A stretch of 64,000 bases of DNA from Trichoplax adhaerens (taxonomy: Eukaryota; Placozoa; Uniplacotomia; Trichoplacea; Trichoplacidae): contig NW_002060943.1 in assembly GCF_000150275.1 (NCBI RefSeq), positions 5,979,950-6,043,949 on the forward strand, given 5' to 3'. The notes under the pieces are model-generated. The model worked only from the letters and a program-made list of their open reading frames with translations, searched no databases and had not been told where the DNA came from. Shown here piece after piece: positions 37,642-49,333 of this stretch. How positions within the stretch are numbered: the first letter of the stretch is position 1; each line of letters starts with the position of its first letter. The translations under genes and the position numbers were made by a program.

Positions 37642-39917
37642 ATGACGGATAGTAAGGGAAGACTTATGCAAGGCGAGCAAACTGACGAATTCCTTTCTGG
37701 AATTGATACCTTTTTCTTTGACTGTGATGGTAAGGCGATGGCGTATCATAAGACTTTAAATTTCTTGCGATTATATTTATGAAAATATTATGTAAGCAAT
37801 TGGCACTGCCAATTCTTGACACTCGACCGCTATCATGCCAGCACTTATAAAGTACAGCTTGGTAACATACTCGTCTTTGTATCATGGCTAATGCTATTTC
37901 CAGCTAAATCTCCTTTTTAATCATCTTCAGGAGTTATTTGGCTTGGTAATGAGGCTATAGCAGGAGCAGTTGAAACAGTCAACAAATTAAGAGCTAAGGT
38001 AGAAAGAATGTACATCATTGCCATTGTTGTCCGATGCTTTATTATTTTTTAGCAGTCTTTTCCGGAAGGATTACTGTATTACTTTATGCACGTGTAATGT
38101 ATAGATTGTACGCGTATATGCGAGTATACAGTACTATAAATAACTTCACTATTTAGAGAATAATAATATTGCATATTCTATAATTGTATTCACCATTTTG
38201 TATACTTACACTGTAATTATATTAACTGATCAATGATTCTGAGCATAAATTACTTTGTAAACAACAGGGAAAAAGAATATTTTTTGTATCCAATAATAGC
38301 TCCAAATCAGTTGCTAGTTACATGAAGAAATTTCAACGATTTGGAATTGAAGCATATCCTGTACGTTCTGCTCTAAACTTCGGAATGAATTAAGTAAAAC
38401 ATATCCTTGCACACTATTGCCTTAACCATGTGTGTTACATTCTGAATACGTAATTACTACAAAGCATACCTCTCCATACAAAGTATTCACTTAAAATGGT
38501 CGAATTGTAAATTGAGCACTGACATCCTTGCATCTTATCTATATACGAGTTACAATCTAAATTATCACACATTCGCAATACAGTGTACAAATTTTACAGC
38601 GATGTTGACTTTTTAGGATGAAATTTATGGAACGGCCAAGGTCACAGCATGGTATATAAAGAATAAATTAAACTTTACCGGAAAGGTATACCTTCTAGGC
38701 TCGGAATCGATGGCGGAAGAATTTGACGCTTTAGATATCTCTCATACTGGCACTGGGGTTAGCCTTTATACGAAATTTTACTAGCATAACATAAACGTGT
38801 ATCAAAAGTACTTTCGTACCTCAAGTTTCCTGTCTACCGCGTCATGAAATTTGTTAACAATCGATATGAATATTTTATAATTGTTGAAGTAGCCTGATCC
38901 CTTTCATGGTAACCTTGATACCTGTATAGGAAGCGTTTCGTTGGATGACGACGTAATTTCTACTTTACCGCTATCTAAACTTTGTTCAAAATATTCTTAG
39001 CCAATTGTAACCACATTGTGGATTTAAATACTTAAACTTGTTTCTATAAGATTGGAGCTGTTGTTCAAGGACTAGATATACATGTTAACTACATGAAAAT
39101 GATTAAAGCCACCAGTTACTTGGCAAAAGAATCTTGTCTTTTAATAGTCACCAATGAAGATGATCGATTACCAGTTAGAGGGTCTAACATAGTTATTCCT
39201 GGTGAGTACTCTCAAGATATATAGATTACAATTATAACATTCGTAAAAATACCTAGGATAACAAATTTGTCGATTGTAGTACTTCATTTTATTCACGCTT
39301 TATGGTAGGTACCGGCAGTATCGGTGCTATCTTGAGAGTAGCTTCCAGGCGCCAAGATCGTATTCTAATTGGAAAGCCGAACCGAAATATTTATGATTGT
39401 ATCTTGTCTAAGTAAGATCGTTTCCCTAATAAAAATATACAAATATTATTAGTGCTACATGCATATACGATACCAATTCATTAAGCGATTTGCAAATGTT
39501 GTGAGATCCTCCATTTGTAGGCTATATCAAATCTAATCAATCGTTATACCGCAAACGTTATAATATTATCTATTACCTCTCAATTGCAGGCATTCTATTA
39601 ATCCAGAATCGTCTTGTATGATTGGCGACAGGTATAAAATAGTAATCGTACTATTTTACAGAATTGACTCATGAACGGGAATAGCGATTAATACGTGAAT
39701 AAAATGATTTAAATTTACATTTTGTAACTTGATTCGTTTTATGCACTGCAGGATCGATACTGATATAGCCTTTGGAATAAAGTGTGGTTTCAAAACTATT
39801 CTAGTATATTCCGGTGTTTCTACGGCAGATGAAGTTGAAGCATTAAGAAAAAAATCGCCGGAAATGCTACCTGATTATTGTTTGCCTACTCTTGCTGATC
39901 TAATGAGGATTCCTTAA
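37642..39917 (+). CDS. HAD-superfamily phosphatase, phosphoglycolate/pyridoxal phosphatase type
   Basis: Eight exons in phase: 37642-37729, 37931-37998, 38268-38360, 38617-38757, 39051-39201, 39309-39411, 39590-39631, 39752-39917; 283 aa (human PGP about 321). Motif I is FFFDCDGVIW with nucleophile D27 and acid D29. Motif II is the VSNNSSKS block. The C2 cap follows, with GAVVQGLDIHVNYMKM and RGSNIVIPGTGS. Motif III Lys lies in LIGKPNR. Motif IV is MIGDRIDTDIAFGIKCG. Family members dephosphorylate 2-phosphoglycolate, glycerol-3-phosphate or pyridoxal phosphate in the cytosol. The cap, which sets substrate choice, does not let me separate PGP from PDXP. The start is the first ATG of exon 1. 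Confidence 0.9.
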
Positions 39918-41044
39918 CTATTAAGAGAACTGATAAAACTTGAGAATCATTCATGGTATTAATCAAAGAGTATGACTGAAGGCTGGTTATACAGTATATC
40001 TCGTACATGGTGACTTCAGGTTTTCTGCGTCATTCGTAAATAAGAAGTTACTTATAATATTTGTCTTATAATGTTATACTTTACCGGATTGCTTTGATAA
40101 TACCATTTTTTATATCTATACGTACAGATTAACATTACCATAATGGCATGACGTTATACTCATATCAAAGTCGAAAATAAAACTATGCGTAAACAAAACT
40201 TTATTTTTCAATCATTTCATAATTTCTCGATGCGCGTACTGGTTTACAATGTTATATAAGTTCATGCAATAATTACGATAGCTACAGTAAGTATAACTTT
40301 CACTAAGGCTTTTAGGTTCAAGCGACAAGCGGATTTTGTTAATTTCTCTAGTATGGATTATCACGATAGAAAGCTATTCATATGAACCAATCGATATTTA
40401 ATTTGCCTTTATTGCAGTTCAAAACAGCGCTAAATTATTTAAATTTAGTTGACTCAAATATTTCAATCGCAAGATCAACCTTGGGCTAATGCAATGGTAG
40501 AACAGATCTTTTAATTATTTAAAGGTGGTTTTAGTCGAGATCGTTATGTATGACATTTTGACTTTTCTCTACTAACGTGTAAGAAGAAATAATTATGATC
40601 TTCGCAACTGTGTCACAAAACCTACATATTGAATGACAATATAGCAGTTGTGTTTGTACATTACGAAAAATATGTGTATGCACCGTAAAGAGTCCCATTT
40701 GATGTAAATGACAACTTGATTGCTAAGGCTGAAAACGTATTCAATGACAGAGTTACTGCATTTAGTATACACAGTATATTTGCAGTATTATAACTATATA
40801 GTAAGAGAAAAATATCGAAAAGCTCGTAACTACGCTACAATAAACTTTTAGATATGACTTTAGTTCATATACAATACAGTATACGAATGCTATTAAGCCT
40901 TTTGCAGATAAAAACTAAAAATTTATCAATATTTCCTACACTTTTAAGAAGAAATAAAATGACAAACTTTTCTTGGAATAACATGTTTCTCACATTAAAT
41001 TCTTACATCGAAGATAAGATAAAATAGGCGTTCTAATCGCCGTA
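39918..41044. other. convergent 3'/3' spacer, HAD-adiponectin receptor
   Basis: AT-rich, AATAAAAC near 40178, no exon, no GTAC-palindrome tract. Confidence 0.6.
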
Positions 41045-42514
41045 TTAATAATTACCATTTTTAAAAATACTATGAACCACTGAGCAGTTATGACCAACAA
41101 GTTGATGATAGTCAGCATAGCTATTTAAAGAACAATAGGTGAGAATTGCACCTACTACCACGAAGACGTGAAAAAGTTGATGACTCTGAAACTAAATATA
41201 AAGTTGCAAATATTAAGTCAAATTGCTTGCAAACGAACATTTAAAATCCAAAAAGCGAGACCAACTGTTATGCTTACTACGATATCGCATCGTCCAGGAA
41301 AAAAGCGCTCAGGTGTGCGAGTGGCGTATAAAGTTACTCCAACCAAATAGCTCAAGCCACTAGCTAGAAACCATGGTATACCTCCTATTTCTATAGCTCT
41401 ATAAAATCCAGTGATACCACAGTAATGAAGCAATGGAACGACTCCAGAACCTCCTACGCCGCCAAACAATGCTGTAAAATGTTCCAGATCATAATAATAT
41501 TATCTCATATTCATAGAACACTTACAATTACAGTAATATTTTTCATACAAGAAATAACATACCTGCCCTAAAAGTACGATATTTTGATTCAGAAAATTTA
41601 TCGAACAGTGATACGATGGCAGCTGCAGTACCTAAAACGATCGCCACAGTCTCATAAATGATAAGGGGGATGGTATAGCAGTAAAATGCGTAATAGATAA
41701 GTGACACGTTTGATCCGACAACCAAAGTTGCAATTCCCAAATAATCTAATCTGTTGAGACGCACAAGAGTTAAAAAGAGTTTCGAAATAGAATTGAAGGC
41801 TTACTAAAGCGTTCTATCAGCAATAAGGCAATACGACGTACTATATAGTGCAATACTATAAACAAGACACAATGAATAATAGCTCGAGCAGACACTTACT
41901 TAGCAGATGATTTCATAACTCTAAAAGAATAGCAATAAATGGTGTGAAAGAAAGACGAAAACAGGAGGCAGGTAATCGCTCCAGCAAAAAATGCTCTAGA
42001 ATTGATAAAATACACGTTTAAATAAATAGTGTGCTCTTCGCAAACAAGTTAAATGTTTATTGTTTATTATTCGATACAAAGATAATTGATTGCAATAAAT
42101 TTGAGAAAGTTTGATATTTAAGAATCATTTAAGTAATTAGTGAACATATTCGTGATATATTATGAAAGTCGATATACGTATTGTACAAACTGTGACTAGT
42201 TTTAAAACTGATCATTATATTGACAATAGGCAGATACAATAGGTTACCCGAAGACTGCTTGTTCTTGCCATGTTTTCTGGCTGAGTGGCACTGAAAAACA
42301 GTATATAGCAAATATCAGTAGCCCAATAAAACCTAAAAGATGAGTCCAGATGTTTCCAGTTTCGGTATGGATACGAAAGATGCTACGCAAACAAAGTGAG
42401 ACAGAAGGGAGCTGAGGTCGATATCCTTTGACTAGAAATTCATTATCCTGAAGCCAATCAGGTAATTTATTAAATGGGAGAGTTTTCCAATCGTTCGGTG
42501 GTTGAACAACTACC
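41045..42514 (-). CDS. ADIPOR: adiponectin receptor homologue (PAQR family), core exons
   Basis: Exons, minus strand: 42514-42248, 41995-41900, 41750-41563, 41471-41278, 41191-41045 (stop), all in phase; 296 residues. Diagnostic blocks: KLPDWLQDNEFLVKGYRP, SIFRIHTETGNIWTHLLGF, SFFHTIYC, KLDYLGIATLVVGS, TRTPERFFPGRCDI and FQSHQLFHVFVV. The three zinc-coordinating His of AdipoR (one in FHTIYC, two in SHQLFH) are present. Seven membrane segments; the family acts as ceramidase-like receptors with an inward N-terminus. The final acceptor was placed at 41192 because it restores the FQSHQ motif. Exon 42514 opens one base into a codon, so a 5' exon with the start codon must lie upstream; a candidate is listed separately. 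Confidence 0.93.
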
Positions 42515-43325
42515 CTAAATTTTAACAATTCAATTAGAAACCCAAATGAGTGTTTAGTTGTTCGAGACCAATGTAAATATACGTGATAATGCAGAGCAAG
42601 AAAACGAACTGCTGACTACTGTATTGTAGTGTACTGTACAGTAACGATCCATGACTTTGAATGGACTCCGAAAAAGTAAAATAATAACAGGGGTTTAACC
42701 GCAAATGTAACACAGCAGTATCCCGTAGGCACGATTGATTGAAACTGATATCGACGTTAGTTCTCTTCAAGACTAACTATCCATCTGTCTTATGAGACCG
42801 ATTGCGTTGATTTTACGAGTGTAAGAAATGGAGAACCAAAGGACTAAACATTTTTAAGAACTACCGAAAAATCACATTACACTAGTGTTAGTCGCTCTAG
42901 ATATAAAGTAAGATGTGCAACTCACAGTGCAAGTACATACTATACTGTACGCGAAGTATAAAATGCGCGTGAGTTGTAAGTATGATTTATGATTGACGAT
43001 AAATCTCCAAAAATATTTTTACACCATAGCATAAAAACTACTTGTACTGTAGTATATCATTATACGCGTATTATGACAGGCTAATATTAACAGCAGTACT
43101 GGTTCATGGCAGTCTTGTTACGGGGCTTCCGTTGTTCATGATCACTGCATTTGGGATGAATGACTTTCGATCGTTTTTTTGCTTTCATCCTTTCATGCTC
43201 GAATACACACGGTTATTTAACTCGAAATCAGGATTGGGGTTACAAATAGGAAGGATTAGGAAATCAGTCGAGCTCCATCATGCTCCATCATTAAAAGTCT
43301 GATCTGAGCTGATCATACTGAGTTC

Positions 43326-43645
43326 TGTAAGTTAGCACTGTATAGTACAGTGTACAGTACTGTGCACTGTACCGTACTGTCAACACTGCTCATGTACTGT
43401 ACACTGTACACTGTACAGTACCGTTCAAAACCAGTCTCCAGTATAGAAAGTACTATACGGTAGACTCAGTCTGATACAGTACACTGTCGTAACTAACCGG
43501 TGAATTCGTTGACTCCCTGATTTGACCTTTGGCTTTGGGTGCACATTAATCACGCCCTTCTACAGTACCAATACAGTACAGTACAGTACATTGCAACTGG
43601 AAGCCAGGGACTACTGTACACTGTACACTGTACACTGTACTGACT
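43326..43645. repeat. GTAC-palindrome tract
   Basis: Two dense blocks (about 43326-43430 and 43560-43645) of AGTACAGTGTACAGTACTG and CACTGTACACTGTACACTG units separated by ordinary sequence. Confidence 0.88.
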
Positions 43646-43950
43646 GAATAAAAGAGACAGTCATGCCTATTACACAATACCGCGCTGCGCCTGCGTGGCT
43701 TGGCAGCCGCAGCACGGAGCAACAGTTTGTACGCATGAGACAGTGCACAGTTGGAAAGATCAGCAAGTTTCCTAATTTTTAGTCTGTAGAGAGAAAGATA
43801 GTCTCTTTCGTTAGTAACACTAACTGTACTCTATTCTGATTCCAAGATCTACTTAAGCACGTTCATAGTTCAAATTAAATGAATTAAATTAAATTAAATT
43901 AATTAATTACTGAATGAATGAATTTGCAACCTGAAAGGATTACAGTTGGG

Positions 43951-44040
43951 AGTACTGTACGTACAGTACAATATACTGTACTGTATATTGATATATTAAC
44001 TATGTACTGTACTACTGTACAGTATACTGTACTACTGTAT
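43951..44040. repeat. GTAC-palindrome tract
   Basis: GTACTGTACGTACAGTAC, ATATACTGTACTGTATAT and ACTACTGTACAGTATACTG units. Confidence 0.85.
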
Positions 44041-46633
44041 TAGTCCGATATGGCAATTGAACCTTCAATAAATACTCTAAATACAGCGGAATAAATTAAA
44101 GTAGTACCATTTCAGCATACAGTATAACAACGACACTTGAAAGTGGAAGAAAGAAAATAAGCTACGGTCTATTTCCCACACAAGTGATTTGCAAGATACT
44201 GCATTGCATTGATGCAAAAAAATCCATATCCCTTCAGCTCTGCAATCCCCGCAAACAGCCAATTTACGATAATATACAGTACCTAACTCTGCTATACCGT
44301 AAAATATTGTATTCGAATTGATACTAAGCGACACCATATCATGCAGTACTTGCATATAGCCCTAGTTGGTTTAGCTGACTACTTTACAAATATAAAATAT
44401 ATTCAACATTACGTTGGAAATTATTGTAATGCATATCAAGCTAATTAATTCGTTCGTCCATTTTTAGAAAATCAGTCATTGCAGCCAAGTTCAAATGTTG
44501 ACTAACTACAGTACGTATACTCATAATCATCATGTGATTATTGGCCAGAAAGAATCTAAATAAAACCTTATCAACTTCAGTAGCACTGCATGGATATCAA
44601 ATTCGATACAATAACTTGCTGCACAGGGTAAGAGTAAATGCAGTCAAAATTTTTACTTGCTTAAATAGTGCAGTGAAGTGATCGTGTTGCACTAGATATT
44701 AATCGCTTCACAACAAGTATAGTTCTATTGTGAGAAGTTTTACTATACGAGTGTACGCATAGGTATCTAAAGTTCGCTAACCGAGTACAGTATATCTGTC
44801 TATATTACGTTATATTTATTTAGTGTCTAAAAACTGTATGACTATTGAATTGTGTCAATTCTATATACTTATAATTGAAAGGAATATAGTAATGGACATT
44901 TGTGGTTCACTTGGTAACTTATAAATGTTTAAGGAAAATGGATAAGGAAGCCCATTTCCTTAACAGCTGAGTTATTACCAAATCTATAATATATAGCTTT
45001 TAGGTCATTACTTTTGGGTTAGGCCTATAATATACGCGTATATGTACGGACTGCGCTCACCATAGACTAACGAGCTACTATGCCATCGTAAGGTTTATAA
45101 GATTTCAATATATCACAGTGGTACAGGTAGCTCGACACCATTTACGAGTATAATCGCAATTACTTGAACTAATTAGAATACGGAAAATGTACCTATAAAC
45201 GTTGACCTTTTTTCCGTTATAATAGGTTGAGTATCTAACTTCAGGTATTTTTGAAGATTCATCATTATTTCCCTATAAATGAGAAGATGCTTTAATTTAG
45301 TTTACCGTCACACAAAAATTAACATCTCAAAGTGGCTTATGAATTGTTTAGCTGCTTTCGCATACATAATTATATTTATATAATTATAAAAATTTACACA
45401 ACTACTTGCATAGCTAGCTGCACTATTAGCATGAAAAACAAATTTACAGCCATATTATTACTGCTTAAAATTTTATACTGCAATGCTTGCTCAGGAATTT
45501 GGGTTCCGTAGTGATACTGCTTTACTAGACGACCTGCAATCGAAGTCACTGTATGTTTATCCATTTATTTATTTAACTCTAATTAATTCATGGGGATGAT
45601 ATCAAAATATGCTACCGAATAGGCAGGATTAAAAACTAATAATAACATAACTTTCTTGCATTTAACAAGAATAATTGGTTAAGACATTGAATGACTACAG
45701 TAGATTAGGCATCGCATTATATGCATACTAGTCGATCCCTCACTGGTGATACTGTACTTGTACTTTTTAGCTTTTTAGTTTACATTGTTATTTGTAACTG
45801 TCACTGTAGTAATACCATAGGCCAAGTATTTATGTTTTAGTTTGACTCAGTATGGGATCTATATGGCCGTAGAACTACTGTACTGTATGTAATAGTCGGC
45901 TATACTGATCCGGAGCTACCTAATGAGGATTAAATTTGGAGATATTCAATGGATGTAATTCTAATTCAGTATAATTTAACAAGCAGCAAACGACCTCAAT
46001 TTAAATCGTCGAAGAGCATCAAACTATTCACTAATGGACACGCCGATAAAAGACAGCAGCTATGCAGTGTCGATATAAATAAATAAAAATATTCGCAATT
46101 TACTTAAGTGGTGTTTACTATTAATAGCTTTAAAATGAAGGCTTCGTACTGTACAGTACTGTACTTTACATCCCATTGCAAACATGTTGCAGCAAATGTA
46201 TCGTTGGTTATTGCGGCATCGAAGCGATCAAATAAATGCAATGAAAGAGCATGCTAGACGAACAACTATCGCGATACTGTAATATCAAAGTGATCGTGTT
46301 GGCTCTACGTTTGTCTATCAATTCTAGTTGGACATAAAACATTGCAAAATCTAATTGCAATTACCAAGTGCAATAGCCGATATAGCTCCTATAAAAATTC
46401 AGCACGCCTAATTAAGTAGTTCAACGAGAGCAGATCGGTAGAATCTATTCGCTTTGCAAGTCGCCAGTGATACATAATTAGAATGGGTATAATAGTTAGC
46501 CAATGACTACCATTATACAATCATTATCAACTGAATTACTATACATAGCATAAATAAGGTAATTAGTATCAGCATAAAGGGGGAGGGAGGAGGAAAAAAA
46601 AAAATCTTCAATGACTCATACGAAAAGCGTTAC

Positions 46634-46731
46634 GATAATTTATCAGCTACCTTTTCTAGACTGGCTTCCACTGCTGCCTTTGCATTCGTTTCTGTGATGT
46701 TTTCGTTTCCATTCTGCTTCAAGTCGAACAT
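46634..46731 (-). CDS. candidate first coding exon of the adiponectin receptor gene
   Basis: Minus-strand ATG at 46731 opens a frame of 32 codons plus 2 bases that ends at a GTAACG donor; the phase exactly fits the receptor exon at 42514. The peptide (MFDLKQNGNENITE, then AAVEASLEKVADKLS) is charged and helical. That would suit the cytoplasmic stretch before the LPDWL motif (cf. the MEKMEEFVYKV helix). It would need a 4.1 kb intron, long for this window, and the donor is not optimal. If correct the protein is 329 aa. Alternatively it is a chance frame. Confidence 0.4.
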
Positions 46732-47283
46732 AGTCGTTGCTTCAGATAATTTACTGTGCTGTACTGTAAATGTTAATGCACAATCGTCTTTCAATTGTCG
46801 TGGGGAATTATTGCAGAGTAAAGTCAATTGAATAACCAGCGCGCTTGAAAACTGCTAAAATCCGATATACCAATGCGAAGTTGACTATGAATTCATCAAT
46901 TTATAGCCTAAATTGAATTTGGATACGCGTATCTTGTCATGCAAGTGATGACTCTGATTGAAGTTAATTAAAGCAACTAGAATGAAACTACAGTTTGTAG
47001 GACATGGAACGTACAATGATGAAATTATGTCCAATTTTTATCATTGATCGCAAAAAGAAGTTCTTTGTCTCGACTCACTGAGTACTCGTCGTCAAGCCAG
47101 GTAGAGATCGATGCTGATTGAATGCAATGTTTGCAAATTAATTTGCAAATAAAGTCGTTCGCCTACACCAAGTGATTACTATCTACACCAATATGCAAAA
47201 TGTTGAAATCTTTTCCTTCCAACGCTGCCTTAGGTGTCAAGGTGAAAATAAACATCTACGGCCCCCCCAAATTTTACCAAATT

Positions 47284-47660
47284 GGCAATAACTGCAGTAT
47301 GACTATGTGCGAACAATGTTCACCCATTAACAGGTCATTCACAGTCGGTACGATCGCCACTAGGCTATCAATCATGCTGGATCCTACTGTACAGTGTATA
47401 GTACTGTAGCGCACTGTACTGTACGGTGAAGAGTTCACTCTGCCTCAGGGAATTCAAGTCGTTTGCAGTATGACTGTGTGCGAACAATGTTCATCCATTA
47501 ACAGGTCATTCACAGTCGGTACGATCGCCACTAGGCTATCAATCATACTGTACAGTACTGGATCCTACTGTACAGTGTATAGTACTGTAGTGTACTGTAC
47601 TGTACAGTACTGTACTGTACGGTGAAGAGTTCACCCTGCCTCAGGGAATTCAAGCCGTTT
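47284..47660. repeat. tandem duplication (about 170-200 bp unit) with GTAC palindromes
   Basis: Copy 1 (about 47284-47460) and copy 2 (about 47461-47660) share CAGTATGACT.TGTGCGAAC, CCATTAACAGGTCATTCACA, GTCGGTACGATCGCCACTAG and the CTGCCTCAGGGAATTCAAG end. They differ by a few substitutions and by two insertions of palindrome units in copy 2. Confidence 0.92.
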
Positions 47661-47785
47661 GTGGTGCTGGTTCGAAACGTTTCTTTCTATGGTCGATGAC
47701 GACACTGACTAGAAAGGTCACCATGCTGGAGCGTGATGGCATGGCGCTACAAGCACTCGAGAAATACTTGTCACCACCATCCCAG

Positions 47786-47880
47786 AGTACAGTACAGTGT
47801 ACAGTACTGTACTGTATGTACAGACTCCGGTATACAGTACTGTAGCTTACAGTACTGTAGACGGTAGATTGTACTGTATT
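47786..47880. repeat. GTAC-palindrome tract
   Basis: AGTACAGTACAGTGTACAG, ACTGTACTGTATGTACAG, GTATACAGTACTGTAG and TTACAGTACTGTAG units, lying 3' of the tandem duplication. Confidence 0.8.
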
Positions 47881-49333
47881 TGCTTCATCATTTGACAATG
47901 CAGCAAATGCCCCTTGTGAAACCCTCTGTATTGAGGTGACCTGGATGGCTGGATGACCTCCTTGCCTGTATGACCTCCTTGTCTTTATGACCTCTAGAAA
48001 GGGTTCAAGTGTCTCGAAGGCAAACTGATAGTTTGAAGTAAGGCTACTGGCCTTTAAGCTCGTATGATTTCCAATTGAAAAAAAGGAGAAAAAACTACGA
48101 TGTGCACTTTAAAATGTACTAGAATAGACGGTTCTGAGACTTTGGGCATTTTGACTAGGCATGTATTTCGCATTGATATTGAAATGTGGCCGATAGTGAT
48201 AATCTGCTACAGGATATCAGTTGACCTGATACTGAGATCACCCTAGTTCTTATCTTCGAAGCCAGTTGGAAAGATGGATCGCCACTGATGTCCTCATAAA
48301 ATATTGAGTAAAAGCATAGAGGGAATGCTAAGAAAAAAATAATGGTAAACGTAATAGAATAATAAGCCGCTACACGGTACTACTGCGCTTGTACGAGTGT
48401 TCTGCGTAAGTAGTCATTAGCTCAGGAATCAAACAACGAGATTGCCCAGCACGCCATGTCGTGCAAATTATTCCATTACTTTCTATCTTCCAACATATCA
48501 AATGCTCCCAAAGCGGGTATAAAAGAAAACTAAGATATAAGATGGTCAGAGTGACAAATTGCTACAGCATATTGTTCAATAACGATCATTCTGAGTTATT
48601 AACTACTTTAAAATACCAGTCAACACTGGAAATTGTATCGAAATTGGAAACCTTTGTACTGTATTTACTTCCATTGGGTCATACAGGAATACAATATTCA
48701 TGTTTTGACAGTCAATACTATGCAATTTAAATGAATAATTTTATCGTCCAATAGAGAAAAAATTGGAGATTAAAGTGGAACCTGAACGTCTATATTAGCT
48801 TAAATTTGACCTGACCTAACTAGGTTTCGAAGTACTACCTAATAATATCTCTTCAATACAGTACTGCGCAGAACATAATGATTGATACCGCCACTTTATG
48901 CGGGTAGGATGACCAGGACTTAATAATTTGGGCATTTGATGTAGGGATACACAAAGTACATCGGTAAAACGATCACATTATATCACTGTAGCCTATGGAT
49001 CCATTTATACCACCTGTAGATCAGTAAATATGTTTATTACCATCTCTTGTGTATGTAATATTTTATTTGATATAAATATATTATTGACGTTGAGCACACT
49101 GAAAATTAAATAGATAATTTCATCGGGATACAAAATACTGTTACAATATCCAGTGTGCCAAGTGATCATTATTACTAGAACAACTTCTTCCTAATAAGGA
49201 AATGAAATCATGTAGACACGCCTAGTGGAATAAATAAATCCGTTTGAATTGGACTGATGATAATAACTGAAAACGTCCAGCAATTATCTTCATATCACAT
49301 ACAATAATTGTTGAGAAAGATATTAAAATACAA

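Larger units (their letters stand above)
42515..46633. other. non-coding stretch, probable long intron or 5' spacer
   Basis: No supported exon. Contains palindrome groups at 42613-42642, 43326-43645, 43951-44040 and 46145-46165, an (AATTA)-type microsatellite at about 43873-43925, and a polypurine run at 46577-46606. Confidence 0.55.
46732..49333. other. spacer upstream of the receptor candidate exon, downstream of nucleobindin A
   Basis: No supported exon. Holds a tandem duplication with palindromes (47284-47660), a further palindrome block (47786-47880) and a short TATGACCTCCTTG repeat (three copies, about 47952-47995). Confidence 0.55.

Noticed and set aside
42534-42770. Minus-strand frame just upstream of the adiponectin receptor core, considered as its first exon
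   Set aside because: It stops before the acceptor, contains a palindrome group and has no receptor-like sequence.
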